From contig MNCI01004531.1 of NCBI GenBank assembly GCA_015680685.1, forward strand, positions 180,740-244,739: a DNA stretch of 64,000 nucleotides. The letters are read 5' to 3'. The position numbers and the translations under genes are program-made. The notes beneath the pieces are model-generated. The model did not search any database, was not told where the DNA came from, and worked only from the letters and a program-made list of their open reading frames with translations. The stretch comes from Gnetum montanum. Taxonomy: Eukaryota > Streptophyta > Gnetopsida > Gnetales > Gnetaceae. Positions within the stretch are counted from its first letter, which is position 1; each line of letters begins with the position of its first letter. Below, piece after piece: positions 57,499-64,000 of this stretch.

Positions 57499-59075
57499 GA
57501 AAAAAATTAACTTTTTATTCAAATAGATGAGACAACATGTGTCAAGGCATCTACCTTGACACAACTCCATCAACATAGCCAACAAATGTGAAAACATGCT
57601 TCAAGGCATTTTCCTTGACATGACTGCATCAATGCAGCCAACTGATACTTCATTATACCTCCATGACTAAGTAAAAAATCATCCTCAAGTTAACAAGATA
57701 GGATCAAGCTTTCTTTACAAAAAATTGGAAACGATGGGATTATTAACTAATGTAACTATTAATTGAATCTAAGTGTTTCATTACAAAATTTTATTGGAGT
57801 GGATGCATACAAAATGACAAAAAGGATGGATAAATATTGAAGATTACAAAATTTGCAGAGGTCTTCAAGAATTCGCTAAAGATTCTTTTTGTTGCCGCTA
57901 GTGCTGGCAAACTTCCAACATTGATTATTATGTCAATGCTTCTTTGATTACATAGAAAATTCTTGAAAGATGGACTAAAATTTCTTTTCATCATTCCATG
58001 GGTCTAGGAAACACGTGAAATTTGAGCTGCTATCTTGCATGTGCTATGATTTGTCCATGGGCATATCCTTCATTGTCCCCTTCTTGGCTTTGTTTTTGTG
58101 CTATCACCTGTAGTCACCAAAGGATCAACATTAGTCTTGGTAAATTTTTCCTTAATAATCCACCCTTTTCAGATCCCTTAGTTTGCATTTAAGCACAAGG
58201 TGATTACAACATACTATGCCCAAGCCTATGTGGTAACTAAAATTATCAAGCTGATCACATTATTTTGATCAATTACTATTAGTTACCATGATGTTTGAAA
58301 ATAGGATGTTCAAAAATTTTCAAAGCAGACATCCCTAGCCCCTATGAATAATGAGCATAACTCCGGAAGCAAATAAGTTTTCAAATAATTGAAACCAAAG
58401 GTCTAATTTAGAAGATGGCCAAGAAATATTAATGGATATAGAAATAGAAAAGTAGGAAAAATTAATGAGATGGATGACAAGTGGTCCAAAATCTTGCATA
58501 AATCTACAAAAACCATCACTGATGTTCTAGAAGATGTGAAGGTTAGTTCAAAGCCTTGATCAACAAAAGTTATGTAAGTGGGTCCTTACCAAAGTAGGCT
58601 AATGCCATAATTCCCTTGCATAACCACGTCTATAGATGTTTGCGGGCACTTGAGAAGTTAAATGTAGATCATGCCTTTGTTCCAAATAACACACAACTAT
58701 TGTGGCTAGGGTGTTACACTATACTACATAAAAAGAGAAGAAAAGAGAAGAAGGAAGGAAGGGCCTTAGTTAGAGGGTTACCTTCAGGCATGGGTAACAT
58801 GTCTTTCCAACCCCATAACTAGTGCTTGTAACCCATTATTGTCTCTAAGGAATGTGCTTTGAACTTTCATTATTTTTTTCCTCTCTTTTTTTGTGTTTTT
58901 TTAATATTTTTTTTTATGGGAACCACACCATGCAAATACTTTTAGCTTTCTTTTTATTGGTTAATGGAGAAGTGATGATATGTTTCAAGAGGAATCATAA
59001 ACCACATGAAGGAAGTCAAGAAGAGAACCCAACAAGTCCCCTTGAGGTCACACCCTTTGTCATTTCCACTTGGTC
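57499..59075 (-). mobile_element. 3' internal region of an element A relative, minus strand
   Basis: 58690-59070 in reverse complement matches 21025-21420 (GCATGGTGTGGTT, ACTAAGGCCCTTCC, AAAGACATG.TACCCATGC). Further pieces match down to about 21840. The element is truncated upstream. Two short hairpin-forming repeats lie at about 57536-57645. No protein is recognised; a 67-codon minus frame (57994-57791) is unassigned. Confidence 0.65.
57536..57645 (+). repeat. Two-copy direct repeat, each a hairpin
   Basis: A unit of about 55-60 bases occurs twice (about 57536-57586 and 57596-57645). Each contains a stem such as TGTCAAGGCATCTACCTTGACA (57540-57561), with 8-base arms around a 6-base loop. 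The second copy has a shorter stem. Confidence 0.6.
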
Positions 59076-59600
59076 ATTTCCTCTTTCTTCAAGGTACAAT
59101 GATCATTGATGAATTTTAGTTTCATAAAAGAAGAACCAAATTGTTTTCATTAAAAAAAACCTTTTATTTAGAGAACTAGAGGGATGGATGAGTTGGTCTC
59201 ACTACTTTACATAATTACTTACACAATCATCTTGATAGCATAGCATAAAAACCCAACACATAGCGTTGACTTCTACTTCATGACTAGAAATATTATTAAT
59301 GGAAGCATAAAAAAACATTCATAAAACATAAAGAAAATGACTCCAGAAAAGAGAAAAATATCAAGAAAAAAATATTAAGAAATGAAAAACATATTAAGAA
59401 TCAAAAAATTTTGGAAGAAATAGGAAAATGATAAAAAAAAGAGTGAAAAATACTTATTAGTTCTTGAACCTAGATGGAGGATTTTCCCCATGACTAATCT
59501 CCCCCAAAGATGGACCCCAATATCTCATAGTTATACACCACTAGTTTCCCATCTATCACCATTACTGATTTAATTATAGTGTGGTAGCACATCTAACATT
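59076..59600. other. No recognisable gene
   Basis: A-rich sequence (59280-59455). The left boundary of the right-hand Gypsy LTR probably lies near the end of this interval but could not be fixed. Confidence 0.4.
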
Positions 59601-59824
59601 GGTGATAGTCTCATTTGGATCATTCAGAGATGTATCTTCATCTGGACTTGAAGGTGAAACACCGTGAAAATTGTGAGTCGGCCTCAGGCGAAGATTCGCA
59701 ATTCAGAAAAAAGTACATGATAGAATTCCAGAAAGAAGAACAAGACAGGGCAAAGCAAAGAGGCACGCGGCATCAAGACTTTGGTTTCCCTTCGTAGATT
59801 TCTTATCTTACTATGTTTCCCGTC

Positions 59825-60309
59825 TTTACGCTATAGTACGCAAGGTAGCGTAATGACGCTCAGCATAACATAGTATGACGTTAGAAGGCAGTTTACTTTA
59901 GCAGATTTGGCGAAGCCTAAGGCCTAAGCAGTGTGATATGCGACCTCTCGTGTATTCTGCTAAGCCTTTTGTCCAAGGGCAGATTTACGCTCTATTACGC
60001 AAGGCAGTGTAACGAGCTTCAGAAATGACAAAAGGATCCAAAGGAAGCGCAACAGGTCAAGTTACGCTCGCTACGCAACGCAGCGTACGCAGCGTAACCC
60101 ATCGCCAAGTTAATCATTGTTTACGCTTCATTACGCTTGGCAGCATAAACCAGCGTAAAGCAGCTTGAGTCCCTTGTTTGTGTGCTTTATTACGCTCTCG
60201 CACGCGACGCAATGCGTACAAACGTAATGTAGCACAAAATCAACTGAGACATGCCCAATCCACATTCGTCATCCATACGCACAATACGCAGATGTGCGTA
60301 TTGTGCGTA
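59825..60309. repeat. TACGC/GCGTA inverted-motif array with a perfect hairpin
   Basis: At least five blocks of the form TTACGCTNNATTACGC...GCAGCGTAA occur at about 59827, 59985, 60061, 60121 and 60187. The last element is a perfect hairpin with 15-base arms (60276-60290 and 60295-60309) and a GATG loop. The array is CpG-dense and lies just upstream of the TATA box, where U3 enhancers are expected. Confidence 0.7.
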
Positions 60310-60408
60310 GTCACGAATTTCAATACAAGGCCAGTCAAGTCAACGATCTTTTGAAGGGTTTGAAACATGTATCATCACAGCTGTGCCTTCTCCACATATT
60401 GTCAAACC

Positions 60409-60416
60409 TATAAATA
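60409..60416 (+). promoter_or_regulatory. TATA box of the right-hand Gypsy LTR
   Basis: TATAAATA in the context ACCTATAAATAGCCCAG. About 30 bases downstream lies a GA-rich tract, a usual setting for an LTR transcription start. Confidence 0.6.
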
Positions 60417-60440
60417 GCCCAGTTGGCGAAGAAAAACAAA

Positions 60441-60468
60441 GAGAGAGACAGAGAGAGAGAGAGAGAGG
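60441..60468 (+). repeat. GA microsatellite
   Basis: GA dinucleotide run of about 28 bases with one interruption (GAGAGAGACAGAGAGAGAGA and on), just downstream of the TATA box, probably transcribed. Confidence 0.9.
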
Positions 60469-61450
60469 GCAGCATTTTCTCTGGCAATCATTTGACAGCA
60501 CTATCTTTCCACAGAGATAGGAGACATTTTTGCTTGAGCATTGGCAGCAGGAGCGATTACCTCTTTGGCGAAGACACAACTTTCTCCATTGGTGATCGTC
60601 AGCAATTTCGAGCAAAGATTACCTAAGGCAAAAGGAGCAGATCAGAGATCAAGAGATCATCTGGTGTGGTTTGTGAGTTTCTATTGTTCAGAAGTAGTTG
60701 ATCAATAAACATCAGAACTTGACCTTCCTTGCATCCCATCTCTGGCCTACGAGGTAGATCAGACTCCATTCTGTATTTCTGCTTAGATAGTTTTCCTTGT
60801 TATTTTGTATCTGCTTCACATAAGGCAATCGGGGTCTCCCCAGTGTAACTTGATATACAAAATATTCATTTTTTCGGGTCAAAGCCATAGATCTTGAAAT
60901 CATGTGTTTCTCTCGCGTCTGATTCTCTTAACCGTGTTAGCGTTATCATCGTTATAATTCATCTGCATTTTTTTCTCTCATTTTGCAACCCGTCGAATCA
61001 AATCGTTCCACGTAACATCCATAATATCCATCGGTTTACTGATTTAGTAAGTCCATGTCTGATCAACAGGACCATTTAGGACACTGTGGATTCGTTTTCC
61101 TTCTAGCACAGCCCTCGCACGGATCCGTGGTTAAGGCTGTATACACGGATTTTGTCTAGTATTCCAGCTGCCGACATTTTCCATCATTACAGTTTTCTAG
61201 CACTAGAAGGAGGGCCTAGGCTCTGATTCGTATTTTTTACGAGTAGCCCTGTTAGCGATTTATACCCGCATTGCCAAAAACATGAACATAATACCTCTAG
61301 GGAAGTTTACGAAAGTTCATGTGGTGTAGATCGGTTACTTTAACGATTCCTCTAGAACCCTACAGGGTAGAAAGCCTAAACACGATCTTCTTAGTCCATC
61401 GTTTTTTCTCTTAGATCCAGTCGCTTATTGTCAACCAATCTACTTGATCA

Positions 61451-64000
61451 ATGGATCCATCTTATACAACCACAGCCGCCATGGTCGTCGCTGACTTGGG
61501 TGCCACATCTGTGAACCCTATTGCTGTCACCAGGCCAGCTCCTAGTGCAGCGGGACCTCAGGGACCATCACATCGGTCATTGAGGCTACAGGGCAAAGAC
61601 CCAATATTTACTATCGTGACCCCTGAGGAATACAACTTTATCTGCGTCAAGATCCAAGCGAAGCTTGCCCTTAGCCAAGCCAAAATCGAGGCGAAGTGAA
61701 ATTTCGAGATGATCCATCAAGGGGGCCAAGATTTCACCCCAACAGCCTATGACATCATCCCTTTAACGGACCAGCAACATGAAATTATAACACAATTGGT
61801 CATGGCTAAGAGCTAGGCTGCACGGGCTATGATGAAACCCCAGAATGGGGAGGAAGAAGATGATGAGTTTGCAGCCCAGTCTGAGCATTCGTATCACACT
61901 CTTAGTCCCCATACTTACATCAACCCATTATTCCCTCTTAACGGAGAATCCGCCTCACTCAATCTGGCCATGACCGCACAGACGCACATCCCTATCATTC
62001 CGCAAGGCACTAAGCAGTCCTCTGGGCTGCAAGTACAAGTACCCCACAATAACATGGGGGCGGTCTCATCACCACATGTACTCAGCATTCCGACGGTGGT
62101 TCCAGTAGCCACCGTGCCCCATTTCATCCCGTAGATCCAACCCCAAACCATATCCACAACTCGCCCGATGCAAACCTTATCGTTGCCGCCCCATCCAACC
62201 CAACAGATCACCGCCGTTGTGTAGCCACCAATACCTATCCAACAGCCTGCCGCGAGTCAGTGGACCTACCCCACGACACAACACAACCAGTCTGCGGTGT
62301 ACGGTGTGCAACCCTCGGTGGCGCCCGCAACGCATATTCCGCAGGGGATCCCGCAATATCCCTATCCTTAGCCCGCGCAGCCGGCGGCGGCCAATCTCTC
62401 TTCCCAAACCAGTGGATGGTGGTCTTCACAGGCACCCCTGCCTGCAGGGATCCGCGCCCCACCATCTACTGGCCAAACCATTCCATCATTTCCACCGCCT
62501 GGCCCTACTTTCCCAGGTCAGCCCCCTACTCCTCTGCACAGACACCCCCAGCAATAGGTCTGGACCAAGCCTTTCTACTTATTCAAACCCTCACTGAGGA
62601 GGTTAGGCGTCTTAAGGCCACTAACTCAGACACTGTACAGATCATGGACTTTTACCAAGATGATCCCATTAGTCCAGCGGTCCCCATGTTGTCGTTGCCA
62701 CTAGGGATTTCTTTACCTTATTTTACCAAGTATAATGGGGAGGGGGATCCTAACGCTCACTTGGTCATCTTTCGATCCGAATCCTTATTGTTGCAATAGT
62801 GGCCTCACACGATTATCCGCGTCTTTGCCATGTCTTTGATAGGGAAAGCTCTAGATTGGTATCGAGCCCTCCCACGCTCTTCCATTTCGACCTTGAAAGA
62901 GCTTCTGACACAATTTGTGACTCACTTTAAATACAACTTAAAACTGGAAGTCACGTTAGATCAACTCATGGGAGTAAAACAGGATCCTCTCGAACCAGTT
63001 CAGAAGTTCATACAGTGCTGAAATGCTACTTTGAATGAAATCCGTGAGCCAATCGTGGACTCACATCTGCTGGCCATCTTCAAAGGAGCAGTCAATGACT
63101 TTATCAAGTCAAAGTTGTATTATCTTTCCCCCAAATCTTTACATCAGGCCTTCGCTCAAATTAGAAGCATCCAAGATGCTGCGGAGGCCAGCAAAGACCC
63201 GGCGTATGTCGCCTACAAAAACGCTCACAACAAAGGCAAGGACAAAGGTAAAGCGAGAACAACGACAGTGGCTACGCTGGCTAAGGGTACAAAGAACAAG
63301 AAAAAGAAGGCACCTACGACACCTCCTGAGACCATGGCTAGTGCAGGTAGCACTAGCTAGGGCACAGCTGCCCCTGAAGGCTCCCCCCAGCCAAAACCAA
63401 ACTTTGAGCGTAAGGACCGCTCAAAGTATACAGCCCTACCTGTAAAACATTCAGAACTGTTGAAACAATTGTTAGGGGCCAGATACATTCAACCCAAAAG
63501 AGTATCCGAAGAAGCTCTGAAGCGTCACAGATATCATTGTGAACTACTGAAGAATCCTTCTTTAGCCCTGCCTAACGAACCACCAGTTCCGAAATCTTTC
63601 AGGCTGGATCGTTTCTGTGACTACCATCAATTGTGTGGTCACGACATAGATTACTGCTGGGCATTGAAGAACGACATTCAACGCATGATCGATGATGGTC
63701 ATTTGAAACTAGACGGCAGTAGTCCAACGCGTTCGGAAAACCAAGCATTGCACGTGTATAAAGATCTGTTGAATGCAAACGATGCGCCTTATATGATCAA
63801 TGTCGTGGGTATGGACAGTGAGAGGAAAGTAACACCCAAAAAACCTTTTGTTTTGCGTGTACCTGCCATTCATCATTCAGCCAGTGGCGTCTCAAGGCCA
63901 CCATTCATCATTCGGGCACCTTCTCAGAATGCCACTCAGCCACGTAGTAACAGCCAAGCCGCGGCCTCATCCACGCCCACGCCTAGGGCACCCTTCATTC
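61451..64000 (+). pseudogene. Gypsy gag of the right-hand element, lightly decayed, runs off the window
   Basis: Starts MDPSYTTTAAMVVADLGATS. The N-terminal half is Pro/Gln/Ser/Thr-rich (61.9-62.55 kb). A Retrotrans_gag core follows: FTKYNGEGDPNAHLVIFRSE (62724), LIGKALDWYRALPRSSISTL, LDQLMGVKQDPL and IFKGAVNDFIKSKLYYLSPK. A basic linker (KGKDKGKARTTTV) leads to a knuckle of the Tat/Athila style, FCDYHQLCGHDIDYCWALKN (63611). Nine in-frame stops: TGA at 61697 and 63019; TAG at 61814, 62132, 62222, 62369, 62555, 62797 and 63358; no TAA. Codons before 62555 share one frame and those after about 62575 another, so one indel is present. Protease and pol would lie beyond 64 kb. GC content is much higher than in the other elements, suggesting a younger copy. 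Confidence 0.85.

Larger units (their letters stand above)
59600..61440 (+). repeat. 5' LTR and leader of the right-hand Gypsy element (boundaries unclear)
   Basis: GC content and CpG density rise abruptly here. The region holds a TACGC/GCGTA array (59825-60309), a TATA box, a GA microsatellite and a long leader up to the gag start at 61451. Its position before an intact-looking gag and its promoter-like order suggest an LTR plus leader. Without the 3' copy the ends are unknown, and no clear primer site was seen. Confidence 0.55.

Noticed and set aside
62177-62465. Several Arg/Gly-rich minus-strand ORFs
   Set aside because: They are antisense shadows of the Pro/Gln-rich gag segment in GC-rich sequence.

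Overview
The window looks like intergenic DNA from a large plant nuclear genome. Superfamilies typical of plants are layered on one another: Ty3/Gypsy of the Tat lineage with two RNase H domains, a chromodomain-type Gypsy, Ty1/Copia, two unrelated LINE lineages, SINEs and a long-TIR DNA transposon. Most of them are AT-rich and full of stop codons. I see no intact host gene, no rRNA or tRNA gene and no CRISPR array. Old retroelements at this density, with gene fragments only, suggest a big-genome seed plant, possibly a gymnosperm. That is an inference; nothing here fixes the species. Two assembly gaps (20672-20832, 52014-52339) interrupt the sequence.

Layout. 1-8.4 kb: a SINE-like head, a decayed LINE (about 1.1-3.0 kb), an L1-like LINE (4.2-6.4 kb) and a 1.85 kb element with roughly 240-250 bp terminal inverted repeats (6547-8398). 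9.37-14.85 kb: a minus-strand chromovirus with two LTRs of about 1 kb, gag, a protease remnant, the integrase C-terminus and a chromodomain, but no RT, RNase H or integrase core; it abuts a leucine-rich-repeat (NLR-like) gene fragment. 16.4-23.6 kb: a SINE with target duplications, then a complete 5.73 kb gag-only LTR element (17306-23036, two 855 bp LTRs, tRNA-Asp-type primer site). This element sits inside the gag gene of an older minus-strand Gypsy. 25.1-30.0 kb: Copia pol tail - LTR - gag/pol - LTR, that is, two Copia copies sharing one LTR. The last LTR is cut at 30038 by another Gypsy LTR.

30.0-52.0 kb: a Tat-like Gypsy complex on the plus strand. It has a 5' LTR, tRNA-Asp primer site, gag, a CCR4-like deadenylase pseudogene (34.2-35.4 kb), a protease (36.4-37.3 kb), a spacer of about 10 kb, and then RT, RNase H, a second RNase H and integrase (47.6-51.0 kb). 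The spacer is the most unusual part of the window. On the minus strand it holds a decayed multi-exon gene (38195-43452) whose GT-AG introns preserve the reading frame and whose last large exon is coiled-coil-like. Next to the gene is a satellite-like array of about 188 bp half-units paired into units of about 378 bp (43.7-46.8 kb).

52.3-59.1 kb: a less repetitive stretch with an unrecognised ORF and a DHHC palmitoyltransferase fragment lacking the active cysteine, then minus-strand Gypsy pieces (a protease, and a 3' LTR with its internal region related to the 17-23 kb element). 59.6-64 kb: the GC-richer 5' part of a younger Gypsy element (CpG-rich TACGC array, TATA box, leader, gag), running off the window.

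A recurring theme is how these reading frames broke. Several long ones (RT/RNase H at 47.78-49.76 kb, antisense exon 7, the chromodomain region, much of the right-hand gag) carry many in-frame stops but no frameshift. This fits decay by C-to-T changes at methylated sites rather than by indels.
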